Shown: positions 44,293-52,963, numbered from the stretch's first letter. The stretch is DNA of 64,000 nt from Membranihabitans marinus (GCF_019802045.1 NZ_JAHVHU010000010.1:62001-126000); one strand, 5' to 3'. A program made the numbers and translations. The notes: generated by a model not told the origin, from the letters alone.

Positions 44293-45234
44293 TTACTGCC
44301 ATTCTACCACCTGTCCCTCTTTCCGATCCAGCATTGACTCAGGCAGGACAGACCGTATCGTCTCTTCGAGAACCTTAACCAGGCGTTGCTTTGCAAAATT
44401 CCGAAAAGTAGCAATGCTAACCTCCCGCATTTGAGATGGCCCTTCTATCCACTTGACCTGCCCCCGCTTCTCCGGCGATATATTGCCAATCACCATTTCC
44501 GGAATGAGCGTATAACCGCCCTGTAAATCAACCATTTTTATTAATGTTTCTATCGAACTTGTTTCAAAAGAAAAACGACGTTCATCTGACCTTCTGGATT
44601 GATTTTGGCACAAATTCAAGCTTTGATTTCGAAAACAGTGACCTTCACGCAACATCCACATTTCGTCTCCGTCCAATGCTTGGATCGAAACCTTTACCTC
44701 GTTGAAGAAGGGATGATCGGGCGAAACATATAGTGCAATATCCTCATAATAGATCGGATGCGTCATGATTTGTTTCGCATCGATCGGCGTGACGAGTATC
44801 CCCACATCCAAAGTTTCTTTTCGAAGTGCTGTAATCAGTTCTTCGGTAAGCATCTCATGAATGTGAATAGATATTCGTGGATATTTTTGATGCAGCTCCA
44901 TTATAAACAAAGGGAGTAAATACGGTGAGATCGAAGGAATAATCCCCAAGTGAAGCTCCCCCTGAATTTCATTCTGATGAACATCGACCAGCTCTCCCAG
45001 TTTATCCCGTTCAGTAAGGATCGTCCGCGCCTGGGCAATAACTGCTCTTCCAATTTCAGTGGAAACAACAGGTTTTTTGGACCGGTCAAAAAGGATCACA
45101 CCAAGCTCTTCTTCCATTTTTTTTATTTGCATGGAAAGCGTGGGTTGGGTTACATAACAGTGTTCAGAAGCTTTTTTAAAATTGCCATAGGTATCTAAAG
45201 CGATGATATACTCCAGCTGTACAAAGGAAAACAT
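44293..45234 (-). CDS. oxyR: OxyR-type LysR family regulator
   Basis: 313 residues. The N-terminal winged helix-turn-helix is FVQLEYIIALDTYGNFKKAS plus TQPTLSMQIKKMEEELG. The effector domain contains Cys200 and Cys209 in REGHCFRNQSLNLC, the same C-x8-C spacing as the peroxide-sensing Cys199/Cys208 pair of E. coli OxyR. It should form a disulfide on peroxide exposure and activate transcription. It is divergent from ahpC with 102 bases between the start codons, the usual place for an OxyR-controlled promoter. Functional assignment is strong because motif and context agree. Confidence 0.93.
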   Translation of the reverse strand: MFSFVQLEYIIALDTYGNFKKASEHCYVTQPTLSMQIKKMEEELGVILFDRSKKPVVSTEIGRAVIAQARTILTERDKLGELVDVHQNEIQGELHLGIIPSISPYLLPLFIMELHQKYPRISIHIHEMLTEELITALRKETLDVGILVTPIDAKQIMTHPIYYEDIALYVSPDHPFFNEVKVSIQALDGDEMWMLREGHCFRNQSLNLCQNQSRRSDERRFSFETSSIETLIKMVDLQGGYTLIPEMVIGNISPEKRGQVKWIEGPSQMREVSIATFRNFAKQRLVKVLEETIRSVLPESMLDRKEGQVVEWQ

Positions 45235-45276
45235 TGTTCAATCATTTTAATCTATAGTAATATAAAAAACATCGAT

Positions 45277-45306
45277 TTTGTTTATCAACTATATGTCTCA
45301 TATTTG
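45277..45306 (+). promoter_or_regulatory. Candidate ahpC promoter
   Basis: TTTG at 45277-45280 and CATATTTG at 45299-45306 resemble the Bacteroidota -33 (TTTG) and -7 (TAnnTTTG) boxes with an 18-base spacer; one mismatch in the -7 box. The start codon is 31 bases downstream. Upstream, CTATAG (45252-45257) and AACTATAT (45288-45295) could be half-sites of an OxyR operator, a weaker suggestion. Confidence 0.5.
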
Positions 45307-45336
45307 CCCCTGAACGTTAAAATAATAAATTGAACT

Positions 45337-45906
45337 ATGAATCAAAGAGTAATTAGTGTAGGAAACAAGTTTCCGGAATTTGACAAAATTTCTGTGGTAA
45401 GCCGGGAAAAAGGAAAAGAATTTAAAAACATCAAACACGATGATCATCAGCAAAGCGGTGATTGGATGGTCATGTTTTGGTGGCCGAAGGATTTTACTTT
45501 TGTGTGCCCGACCGAAATCGCAGAGTTTAATCAAAATTTTGAAGAATTTCGAGATCGCGATGCCTATCTGATCGGCGCATCAACCGATTCCGAATTCGTA
45601 CACCTGGCCTGGCGAAATGATCACGAAGATTTGCGTGACTTGAAATTCCCCATGTTGGCCGATACGTCTAAAAGCCTCGCTGAAGAGCTTGGCATCCTTG
45701 AACAAGAGGAAAAAGTTGCTTTGCGTGCAACCTTTATTGTCGACCCACAGGGAATTATCCGCTGGGTGTGTGTTAACGATCTCAATGTAGGACGTAATGT
45801 CAAAGAGGTGGTTCGAGTCTTAGATGCCCTGCAGACGGATGAATTGTGCCCGTGCAACTGGGAAAAAGGAGAAGAGACCTTGACGGAGTCATTGTCATTA
45901 AACTAA
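45337..45906 (+). CDS. ahpC: Alkyl hydroperoxide reductase AhpC (2-Cys peroxiredoxin)
   Basis: 189 residues with the peroxiredoxin active site WPKDFTFVCPTEIAEF (peroxidatic Cys57) and the C-terminal ELCPCNWEKG with further cysteines that can resolve the sulfenic acid. The sequence resembles the actinobacterial AhpC that works with AhpD rather than with AhpF, including the extra C-terminal Cys arrangement. It reduces peroxides and peroxynitrite in the cytoplasm. The next gene encodes an AhpD-like partner after an 11-base gap, and oxyR is divergent, so it should be induced by peroxide. Confidence 0.95.
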   Translation: MNQRVISVGNKFPEFDKISVVSREKGKEFKNIKHDDHQQSGDWMVMFWWPKDFTFVCPTEIAEFNQNFEEFRDRDAYLIGASTDSEFVHLAWRNDHEDLRDLKFPMLADTSKSLAEELGILEQEEKVALRATFIVDPQGIIRWVCVNDLNVGRNVKEVVRVLDALQTDELCPCNWEKGEETLTESLSLN

Positions 45907-45917
45907 AATCAGCGACT

Positions 45918-46499
45918 ATGTTAAACGATATTAAAAATGATTTGACCGCAGCACTGGATCTAAATCAGGACAGTGCATTGCTGGATCAATTGGTGGCTGG
46001 GGAATCCCGGTACATCAAGGATTTAAAACTAAACTTTAAAACAGCGCTCCAGGTTGATCCGGACCAGGATGGACTGAATCAAAAGGAATCACATCTGATC
46101 GGTTTAGCTATAGCAGCTAATAATAAAAATCAATCACTGGTCAAGTATTTCACAGAGAAATCTCGTGAATTGGAGGCCTCTGAAGGTGAAATCGCTGAAT
46201 CTGTGGCTTGTGCGTCCTTGCTAAGTGCAAATAATATATTGTACCGATTTCGCCATTTTGTAGAATCTGATAATTATCAGAATATTCCAGCTCGAATCCG
46301 GATGAACATCATGGCAAAACCCGTATTGGGCAAGGAATTGTTTGAGTTGATTAGTCTAGCCGTATCCGCGGTTAATGGCTGCGAAGCTTGTGTCAAATCA
46401 CATGAACAATCTGTCAAAAATCTGGGTTCCGGAGAAAAACGCATCTTTAGTGCAATTCGAATAGCTTCTGTAGTAACCAGTATGGATAAACTCCTTTAG
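45918..46499 (+). CDS. ahpD: AhpD-like alkylhydroperoxidase / AhpC reductase
   Basis: 193 residues from ATG 45918; a longer frame starting inside ahpC is unlikely because it overlaps conserved AhpC codons. The AhpD core motif is present: Cys155, Cys158 and His162 in NGCEACVKSHEQ. AhpD uses this pair to reduce AhpC, taking electrons from lipoylated proteins and NADH in characterised members. The protein is all-helical, with the carboxymuconolactone-decarboxylase-like fold. A strong terminator follows 40 bases after the stop, closing the ahpCD unit. Confidence 0.92.
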   Translation: MLNDIKNDLTAALDLNQDSALLDQLVAGESRYIKDLKLNFKTALQVDPDQDGLNQKESHLIGLAIAANNKNQSLVKYFTEKSRELEASEGEIAESVACASLLSANNILYRFRHFVESDNYQNIPARIRMNIMAKPVLGKELFELISLAVSAVNGCEACVKSHEQSVKNLGSGEKRIFSAIRIASVVTSMDKLL

Positions 46500-46539
46500 T
46501 AGGAAGAAAGCTGTTAGCTTACACCAAATAGTAAATACC

Positions 46540-46570
46540 AAAGCCACTGCAACATGCAGTGGCTTTTTTT
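46540..46570 (+). terminator. Rho-independent terminator of ahpCD
   Basis: AAGCCACTGCA (46541-46551) pairs perfectly with TGCAGTGGCTT (46555-46565) around a 3-base loop, followed by a T tract. Confidence 0.92.
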
Positions 46571-46924
46571 ATATAGTTTTCAAAACCGGTCTCGATCAGT
46601 TGGAAGACACCCCATCCCGTGTATATAATAATGGACGCATGCCCATCAAAAGAAGCATAAGAGAAGTGGATTACACCTAAAAGTCATGCGACTACGATTC
46701 AGGTATAGCGGACGCTCTAAATTTTTAGATAAAAAACGGGATTAAAATGTCATTTGATGACCAGCGACTCAGCGTACCGTCCCCGATCCAAGCGCAGCGC
46801 CCCATCTATTTTCAATAAAACGACTTCGCACATCTTTCACCCCCCATGTATTTCACTCTGATGAACCTGCATTGAGGAAGAACTGCTCGTCTCTATCAAT
46901 CCTATAAGAAATAGCTTTAACGAA
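46571..46924. other. Intergenic stretch between convergent genes, no gene seen
   Basis: About 350 bases between the ahpCD terminator and the end of the DUF3810 gene. No coding frame, repeat shared with the rest of the window, or RNA was recognised. Confidence 0.55.
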
Positions 46925-48025
46925 TTAAAAATTCTCTTCATACGTCAAAACCATTTTTACAAACCGATTATAGCTTTTCATGCCACCTTCTACTTTATTC
47001 AAAGAAAGGTAAGAGTCATATACAGCGTCGCGCATACGGGGCATAAATTCCGGATATCTTTCATTCAATGCCTGCCGGTCCTGCAGGTCATCCCAAACGG
47101 CGGGAGACAGACCATCCCACATCGATTGGGTAAAAGACGGACTTAGATGTCGACCATCGGACGCCATATAGAGCCACAATGCCATAGCAGAAGAATACTG
47201 CGCCAGCGGATCAGCAGAAGCTTGACTTAATAAATAACCGATAAAATTTGCTTCACCTTCATCGGTAATACCATAACCATGAGCCAGTTCATGTGCAATC
47301 ACAAATGGTTTTTGAGAGACGTGCAATGCTTTATCCACATACGATTCACTTCCAAAGGGGAAATAAAAACCAGCGGTATTTAATCGCAGTAATAAGCCCG
47401 CCGGAACAAATTCTTTACACTGAGGCTGCAATCGTTTATCCAATCCGAGCGATCCATCCAATTTCGGAATGGTTTCCCGGTATCGGATGGCGTATTGCTG
47501 CGTTAATCGTTTCTCCGTTGAATCTGGCATGACCACCTTGGACCGAAGGAGATTCACACGATTTGTCTGGAGTTTCCATCGATCCTTAAAATCCATCGTA
47601 TCCAGGGTCACGTATTCATCTTGAAAATAGAACTCTCCGATCGTTGAACGACCATAATTGAAGCCCCACAACCAATAAAATAAAACCACAATCAGAACCA
47701 AAGATGATAACAGAAACAATCCCCAACTGACCAATCCGCGCCGCCATCCTTCACCAGCAACTGACATAATCTGACCTATAAGAAGCACAAAACAAATAAC
47801 CAAAACAACCATATAAAATGGCGTTTCAGAAAATTGCAACACCGACTGCATGGTCGTATTAACAGGAATGAAGAATCTATTATAATACCAGTGGGCCCAT
47901 GTGACATCATTAAAAATCAGGAGCCCGAATACCAATGTAATCAATCCAGCCAGCAGGATAAAACAAAATAGCAAATGTTTCCGGATAAATTTTTGAACAA
48001 GTGAACCGATTTTTGATGTCTTCAA
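46925..48025 (-). CDS. DUF3810 membrane protein with zinc-metallopeptidase motif
   Basis: 366 residues. Three hydrophobic segments occupy the first 120 residues (LLFCFILLAGLITLVFGLLI, FYMVVLVICFVLLIGQI, GLFLLSSLVLIVVLFYWLWG), followed by a soluble domain. This domain holds HELAH at 245-249 and a downstream Glu258 in ITDEGEANFIGYL, an HExxH...E arrangement like that of gluzincin-type zinc peptidases. The family (DUF3810) is conserved in Bacteroidota with no described function known to me. The active-site-like motif is intact, so peptidase activity in or at the membrane is plausible. It is transcribed towards ahpCD and away from trxA. Confidence 0.85.
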   Translation of the reverse strand: MKTSKIGSLVQKFIRKHLLFCFILLAGLITLVFGLLIFNDVTWAHWYYNRFFIPVNTTMQSVLQFSETPFYMVVLVICFVLLIGQIMSVAGEGWRRGLVSWGLFLLSSLVLIVVLFYWLWGFNYGRSTIGEFYFQDEYVTLDTMDFKDRWKLQTNRVNLLRSKVVMPDSTEKRLTQQYAIRYRETIPKLDGSLGLDKRLQPQCKEFVPAGLLLRLNTAGFYFPFGSESYVDKALHVSQKPFVIAHELAHGYGITDEGEANFIGYLLSQASADPLAQYSSAMALWLYMASDGRHLSPSFTQSMWDGLSPAVWDDLQDRQALNERYPEFMPRMRDAVYDSYLSLNKVEGGMKSYNRFVKMVLTYEENF

Positions 48026-48145
48026 GGCAAAAAGTCTTTAATTTGTTGAATTATTCTCTGTTTTGAAAACCAATTCAAAGAATATGCGTTTAATCGCTAA
48101 TGTAGTTTTTTTACACAACGTACAAATCATAAAAGTAGATAAGAA

Positions 48146-48466
48146 ATGGCATTTGAACTAACAGACAACAATTTCCAGGATGAAGTTCTGGATAAAGGGG
48201 GACTGACCCTCATTGATTTTTGGGCAGAATGGTGTGGTCCTTGTAAGATGATCGGCCCCATCATCGAAGATCTATCCAAAGACTATGATGGAAAGGCACT
48301 CATCGGCAAGGTAAATGTAGATGAGAACCCTGAACTATCGATCAAATACGGCATCCGCAGTATTCCGACCATCCTGTTTGTAAAGGACGGAGAAATCGTG
48401 GATAAAGTGGTCGGTGCTACTCCAAAGCAAGTCTTAATTGACAAACTCGACGAACATTTATCGTAG
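48146..48466 (+). CDS. trxA: Thioredoxin
   Basis: 106 residues, the normal size, with the redox motif AEWCGPCKM (Cys30, Cys33) and the cis-proline segment SIPTILFVKDGE. No signal peptide, so it acts in the cytoplasm as a general disulfide reductant. It stands alone between the divergent DUF3810 gene and a terminator 25 bases after its stop. Confidence 0.97.
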   Translation: MAFELTDNNFQDEVLDKGGLTLIDFWAEWCGPCKMIGPIIEDLSKDYDGKALIGKVNVDENPELSIKYGIRSIPTILFVKDGEIVDKVVGATPKQVLIDKLDEHLS

Positions 48467-48491
48467 GCTTTTGGCATGAATAAACAAAAGT

Positions 48492-48528
48492 AAAAGCCTC
48501 ACATAGTTTTTCTATGAGAGGCTTTTTT
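48492..48528 (+). terminator. Rho-independent terminator of trxA
   Basis: AAAAGCCTC-A-CATAG pairs with CTATG-A-GAGGCTTTT around five T, with one A/A mismatch, and continues into a T tract. Confidence 0.9.
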
Positions 48529-48584
48529 CATACATTGAGACCGGCAATTGCTGTCTTAGCTCACCTTGAACCGCAACGATTACT

Positions 48585-49508
48585 ATGGCTGACATTTTTG
48601 AAGCTTATGATCTTCATCACATTGAAAATTTTGAACTGCTGGCCAAACAGGTCGTGGAAGGATTTATTATTGGACTTCATCAAAGCCCATATCACGGTTT
48701 TTCCGCTGAATTTGCAGAACATAAACTTTACAACCCCGGCGAATCTACCAAAAATATAGACTGGAAGGTCTATGCGCGGACAGATCGACTGTACAATAAA
48801 AAATACGATGACGAAACCAATCTCCGGTGTCAAGTCGTCGTCGATGCCTCGGCTTCCATGGCATTAACTAACGCAGATAAGCAACAACTGTCCAAGTTAC
48901 AATGGTCTGTTCTGGGGGGAGCGGCATTGCTTTACCTGCTTAAAAAACAACGGGATGCTTTCGGATTAACAGTCTTTGATGAAGAGATAAAAATACATCG
49001 CCAGGCCAATGGTAGCCTCAAACAAATGCGTCTTTTGATGGCTTATCTGGAAGACCTCTACCACAACCCACCCGGAAAACATAGCAAAACAAATCTAGCC
49101 AATGCACTGCATGAAGTGGCTGAACGCGCTGCTAAGCGCTCTTTGATCGTCATTTTTTCCGATTTCTTTGAACATATGAATGCACCGGAACCTATATTTT
49201 CCGCTTTGCAACACCTGCGATACAATAAGCATGAAGTCATTATCTTCAATGTAATTGACCACAAAAAGGAAGTAAATTTTGAGTACAAAAACAAACCCAT
49301 CAATTTCGTAGATTATGAAACCGGCGAAAATATAAAGATTCGACCCCGTGAGATACAACAAGTATACCAGGAGAAAATGACCAATTTCCTGGAGTTACTG
49401 CGACTTAAATCACTCCAGATGGGCATTGACATCATGCATGCAGATATTAATGAAGATTTCAACAAAGTACTTCGTGCATTCCTTATACGAAGAGGCAAAA
49501 TAACATGA
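48585..49508 (+). CDS. DUF58 domain protein (von Willebrand A-like)
   Basis: 307 residues of the DUF58 family: FELLAKQVVEGFIIGLHQSP, HKLYNPGESTKNIDWKVYAR, then the vWA-like segment VVVDASASMAL with the metal-binding DxSxS pattern, and RSLIVIFSDFFEH. DUF58 proteins commonly act with MoxR-type AAA ATPases and other vWA proteins in aerotolerance (Bat) clusters, possibly as chaperone-like systems. No MoxR gene is adjacent here; a two-base gap links it to the PPK2 gene, so co-transcription is likely. It is predicted cytoplasmic, with no membrane span seen. Confidence 0.88.
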   Translation: MADIFEAYDLHHIENFELLAKQVVEGFIIGLHQSPYHGFSAEFAEHKLYNPGESTKNIDWKVYARTDRLYNKKYDDETNLRCQVVVDASASMALTNADKQQLSKLQWSVLGGAALLYLLKKQRDAFGLTVFDEEIKIHRQANGSLKQMRLLMAYLEDLYHNPPGKHSKTNLANALHEVAERAAKRSLIVIFSDFFEHMNAPEPIFSALQHLRYNKHEVIIFNVIDHKKEVNFEYKNKPINFVDYETGENIKIRPREIQQVYQEKMTNFLELLRLKSLQMGIDIMHADINEDFNKVLRAFLIRRGKIT

Positions 49509-49509
49509 T

Positions 49510-50280
49510 ATGATCAGACTAAAAGATATCGAAACCAGAGCTCCCGAACATTACGACAAAAAGAAAACCAAGAAAAATACGCGACAAATCGCTCGTGAAA
49601 TAGGTGAATTACAAACCACTTTATTTGCAGAAGAAAAACACGCTCTTTTGGTACTGTTCCAGGGCATGGACGCCAGTGGCAAGGACGGGTCCGCCAAAGC
49701 TGCTTTCCCCTATTGCAATCCCATCGGACTGCGGGCACATTCGTTCAAAAAACCTACGGAAGAAGAAATGAATCATGACTTTTTGTGGCGGGTCCACCGG
49801 CATGCCCCCGCCAAAGGAATGATACAAATATTCAATCGCTCCCACTATGAGGACATTCTTATTCAACGCGTTAATCAGTGGATCGACCAGAGTCTTGTGG
49901 ACAAAAGGATGAATTCCATCAACGACTTTGAAGAATTGCTCCAGTATGATAACAATACCACTATCCTGAAATTTTATTTGCACATATCTCAAGCGGAACA
50001 ACAGGAAGAACTTCAGGAACGCATCGATGAACCTGAAAAAAATTGGAAACACAAGACGGCAGATTGGGTCGAAGCCAAAAAATGGGATGATTACCGTACG
50101 GCTTACGAATATTCCATCAATAATAGCCGGATACCGTGGATTATTATTCCTGCCGATCAGGCCTGGTACAGAAACTACCTGGTAGCGAAGACGGTTCGGG
50201 ATACATTGCAAAACCTTAATATGGTTCGACCCTTGCTCAGTGAGGCCGAACACAAATACATGAAAGAAAATTATGGCTGA
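49510..50280 (+). CDS. Polyphosphate kinase 2 family protein
   Basis: 256 residues with the PPK2 fold: Walker A QGMDASGKDGSAKA (residues 51-64), the lid segment RAHSFKKPTEEEMNHDFLWR with HRHAPAKGMIQIFNRSHYEDIL (Walker B-like), and the C-terminal IPWIIIPADQAWYRNYLVAK. PPK2 enzymes transfer phosphate between polyphosphate and nucleotides; the single-domain length fits classes I or III, which make NTP or NDP from polyphosphate. It lies between the DUF58 gene and the S4 gene, and its stop overlaps the start of the latter by 8 bases. Confidence 0.93.
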   Translation: MIRLKDIETRAPEHYDKKKTKKNTRQIAREIGELQTTLFAEEKHALLVLFQGMDASGKDGSAKAAFPYCNPIGLRAHSFKKPTEEEMNHDFLWRVHRHAPAKGMIQIFNRSHYEDILIQRVNQWIDQSLVDKRMNSINDFEELLQYDNNTTILKFYLHISQAEQQEELQERIDEPEKNWKHKTADWVEAKKWDDYRTAYEYSINNSRIPWIIIPADQAWYRNYLVAKTVRDTLQNLNMVRPLLSEAEHKYMKENYG

Positions 50281-50659
50281 TGCACGAATAGACCAATGGT
50301 TGTGGTCCGTACGTATCTTCAAATCAAGGACCAAAGCCAATGAAGCTTGTAAAAAAGGAAAAGTATGGATCAATGGGAATAAGGTCAAACCGTCGATGAC
50401 CGTATCCCAGGATGACCACATAAAAGTCGGCAAAAACCGGTTTTTATATGAGTTCATCGTCCTTAAAACCATTAAAAAGCGTGTGGGTGCCCCCGAAGCA
50501 CAACAATGTTACCAGGACATTACACCGGAAGAAGAACTAAAAAAGTTTGATCGATGGTATGTTGGAAAGACTTTGGGCGAGTTCCGCGATAAAGGAGCTG
50601 GTCGCCCAACCAAAAAAGAGCGTCGAGCCATCGAGGAATTTAAATCACTGGATGAATAG
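50273..50659 (+). CDS. S4-domain RNA-binding protein (Hsp15/HslR-like)
   Basis: 128 residues. The S4 domain covers the first 65 residues (IDQWLWSVRIFKSRTKANEA, then KKGKVWINGNKVKPS). The tail is strongly basic (GAGRPTKKERRAIEEF), as in heat-shock protein 15, which binds stalled 50S subunits carrying peptidyl-tRNA. The ATG lies inside the end of the PPK2 gene, suggesting translational coupling. Element C copy 2 starts 5 bases after the stop codon. Confidence 0.9.
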   Translation: MADARIDQWLWSVRIFKSRTKANEACKKGKVWINGNKVKPSMTVSQDDHIKVGKNRFLYEFIVLKTIKKRVGAPEAQQCYQDITPEEELKKFDRWYVGKTLGEFRDKGAGRPTKKERRAIEEFKSLDE

Positions 50660-50663
50660 CTAT

Positions 50664-50820
50664 TACCAATGTATTTGATAATGCCGTATAAGATTTTGTA
50701 AATATTCAAAGATTGTCAAGGAGAAAAACGGAGCAATAGCTGAAGTTACACCGTGTATTTTGACGAAGAGAATCGAAGAATATTTCGAAATATATGCGGT
50801 AATTGTGAATTCAAATGGTA
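50664..50820 (+). mobile_element. Element C, copy 2 (157 bp)
   Basis: Same orientation and nearly same length as copy 1 at 14803. It begins TTACCAATG, a slightly altered left end, and ends with an exact CAAATGGTA (50812-50820). The interior shares the block GTATTTTGACGAA ... GAATATTTCG ... ATATATGCGG. It sits directly behind the S4-domain gene. Confidence 0.78.
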
Positions 50821-51135
50821 TAAAACGGTTGTTAAATAAAGGAAGCATTTCTCCGACCAATTGACTGTCATACTCCTGCTGGAAATAAGTATCGAGCCGA
50901 AAGATCCATATGCTGCCCGGGGAAACATTATTTAAAATCCAACTCCTAAAAAAATATCAAAGTCGTATATTCCAATCTAAATTGGATATAATGCGGAAAT
51001 AAAGTACCCTTTAAAAGGCAGGAACTTTGTAAGTTTACCGTTCAGATTCTTATTTATTTTTATAGTAATTATTTACTACGATGTTTTGTTCATGATCTCT
51101 TGGTTATCAAGGGGATCACAAACTGATAGGATATT
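50821..51135. other. Intergenic stretch, no gene seen
   Basis: About 315 AT-rich bases before the kinase gene. The promoter of the kinase-pfkA-cutA operon should be here (a loose match GAACTTTG at 51022-51029 exists), but none is convincing. Confidence 0.45.
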
Positions 51136-51978
51136 ATGATACTAATTCTCGAATGTGGATCAACAAAAAGTGACTGGGTATTGATCATTAACGAGAAAAA
51201 GAAAATCTCTTTTTCTGACCATGGAATTAATCCGTCAACATTGGCGGAAGAAGATGTCGGACTGTATATTCGTGCCGGCAGTGAACGGCTCCCTGATCCG
51301 GCCCAAGTTTCGAAAATTTACCATTATGGTGCCGGTGTCAGCGGCATTCAGCAAAAAAACCTGTTAAAAGATATATACTACACCTATTTCCCGAATGCAA
51401 TACTTTCTGTGGAAGATGATATGCTCGCCGCAGTCAGAGCTACTTTGGGAGATGCCCCGGGGATCGTATGCATCCTAGGTACGGGATCCAATTCCTGTTA
51501 TTTCGACGGGACATCCATCACAGAGAACTATCAGGGATTCGGCTATATGATTGGTGACGAAGGCGGCGGGGTCGATATTGGAACGCGTATGATCAAGTTA
51601 TATTATTCAAAATCACTCCCTGAAAAGTTAAGCCGGAAACTGGATGATGAGCTCGCTGATCGTTCCGCATTTGTTAAGAAATTATACACTCATGAAAAAC
51701 CAAATCGATATTTAGCAACCTTTTGCCAATTTGCAGGCAAACATCAACACCTACCGGTAATTCGTCACGAAATTCAAGGCTCATTTCAGGCTCTAATCAA
51801 AAATTATCTGTCAAAATATCCTAATAATGACAAACTTCCAATTAACTTTGTGGGCTCAATTTCTGAACATTTCAGAGATATACTTATTGAATCTCTTGAG
51901 TCTCAAGGATTGATGCCGGGTAAGTTTTTAACACGCCCAATTACTGAATTAGAAAAATATCATTACAAGGAATTATAG
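51136..51978 (+). CDS. BadF/BcrA-type ATPase, N-acetylglucosamine kinase-like
   Basis: 280 residues of the ASKHA (actin-like) fold. The phosphate-1 motif is LILECGSTKSDWVLI, the phosphate-2 region CILGTGSNSCYFDG, and a conserved sugar-kinase segment GFGYMIGDEGGGVDIG follows. This pattern is shared with the eukaryotic-type N-acetylglucosamine kinases that are frequent in Bacteroidota. It would phosphorylate GlcNAc (or a similar amino sugar) recovered from cell-wall recycling or chitin. It is followed after one base by pfkA, linking amino-sugar phosphorylation with glycolysis. Confidence 0.85.
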   Translation: MILILECGSTKSDWVLIINEKKKISFSDHGINPSTLAEEDVGLYIRAGSERLPDPAQVSKIYHYGAGVSGIQQKNLLKDIYYTYFPNAILSVEDDMLAAVRATLGDAPGIVCILGTGSNSCYFDGTSITENYQGFGYMIGDEGGGVDIGTRMIKLYYSKSLPEKLSRKLDDELADRSAFVKKLYTHEKPNRYLATFCQFAGKHQHLPVIRHEIQGSFQALIKNYLSKYPNNDKLPINFVGSISEHFRDILIESLESQGLMPGKFLTRPITELEKYHYKEL

Positions 51979-51979
51979 A

Positions 51980-52963
51980 ATGAGTGATAAAGCTATAAAC
52001 CGGATTGCTGTATTAACCTCAGGTGGCGATGCCCCAGGAATGAATGCTGCAATTCGCAGTGTCGTCAGAGCATCAGGACATTTTGGAAAACATGTCTATG
52101 GGATTTACCGCGGATATGACGGAATGATTAAAGGATCCATCAAGCGCATAGAGCGACATGAGGTGGGGAACATCATTCATCGGGGCGGAACCATTCTAAA
52201 AACAGCCCGTAGTTATGAGTTTTTCACACCGGAAGGCAGACAACGTGCTTATGAAACTCTTAAAGCGCATAACATTGACGCCTGCATCGTTATCGGTGGT
52301 AACGGAACCTATACGGCTGCAATGATCTTTTCAGAAGAATTTGACATCCCTATGATAGGTATTCCCGGAACCATTGACAACGATATATTTGGCACTGATT
52401 TCACCATAGGATTTGATACAGCACTTAATACAGCGATTGACGCAGTCGACAAAATCAGGGATACCGCAGACAGTCACAACCGGGTATTCTTTATCGAAGT
52501 CATGGGCAGACACACAGGTCACATTGCATTGCACACCGGCATCGGCAGCGGTGCAACCGGGATACTTATCCCGGAGAACAACGTCTCTATCGAGGAGTTG
52601 GTGGACCAGTTGAGAAAAGGGGTGAAACGGGGAAAACTTTTTAGTCTCGTTATAGTCGCAGAAGGAAATAAAAACGGAGGTGCTGCCAAAATTGCAGAAA
52701 GTGTTGCTGAACACCTGCCGGAACTGGAATCAAAAGTGTCCATTATCGGCCATCTTCAGCGAGGTGGAGCTCCGTCCTGCCACGACCGGGTATTGGCCTC
52801 CAGGCTGGGTGCATCGGCGGTCACCGCACTTCTGGACGGCAAAACCAATAAATCGGTTGGGATCATTAATGATGAAATCGTATTTACAGAATTTTCAGAC
52901 GCCATCTCAGCAGATAAAAGCCCGAAGAAAAGTTTGATTGAAATGACCAATATTCTTTCATAA
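51980..52963 (+). CDS. pfkA: ATP-dependent 6-phosphofructokinase
   Basis: 327 residues, the usual length. Family motifs: TSGGDAPGMNAAIRSV, YRGYDGMIKG, IPGTIDNDIFGTDFTIGFD (catalytic Asp in TIDND) and EVMGRHTGHIAL. The phosphoryl-donor loop reads IGGNGTYTAA, where most relatives have IGGDGS; the Asp-to-Asn change (Asn108) touches a residue that helps bind Mg-ATP in the E. coli enzyme. The rest of the active site looks intact, so activity is likely but perhaps altered. It lies one base behind the kinase gene, and its stop overlaps the cutA start by one base. Confidence 0.95.
   Translation: MSDKAINRIAVLTSGGDAPGMNAAIRSVVRASGHFGKHVYGIYRGYDGMIKGSIKRIERHEVGNIIHRGGTILKTARSYEFFTPEGRQRAYETLKAHNIDACIVIGGNGTYTAAMIFSEEFDIPMIGIPGTIDNDIFGTDFTIGFDTALNTAIDAVDKIRDTADSHNRVFFIEVMGRHTGHIALHTGIGSGATGILIPENNVSIEELVDQLRKGVKRGKLFSLVIVAEGNKNGGAAKIAESVAEHLPELESKVSIIGHLQRGGAPSCHDRVLASRLGASAVTALLDGKTNKSVGIINDEIVFTEFSDAISADKSPKKSLIEMTNILS

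Noticed and set aside
49621-50472. A long (283-codon) minus-strand frame
   Set aside because: It lies opposite the PPK2 and S4-domain genes, both with strong motifs, and its own product has no recognisable features.
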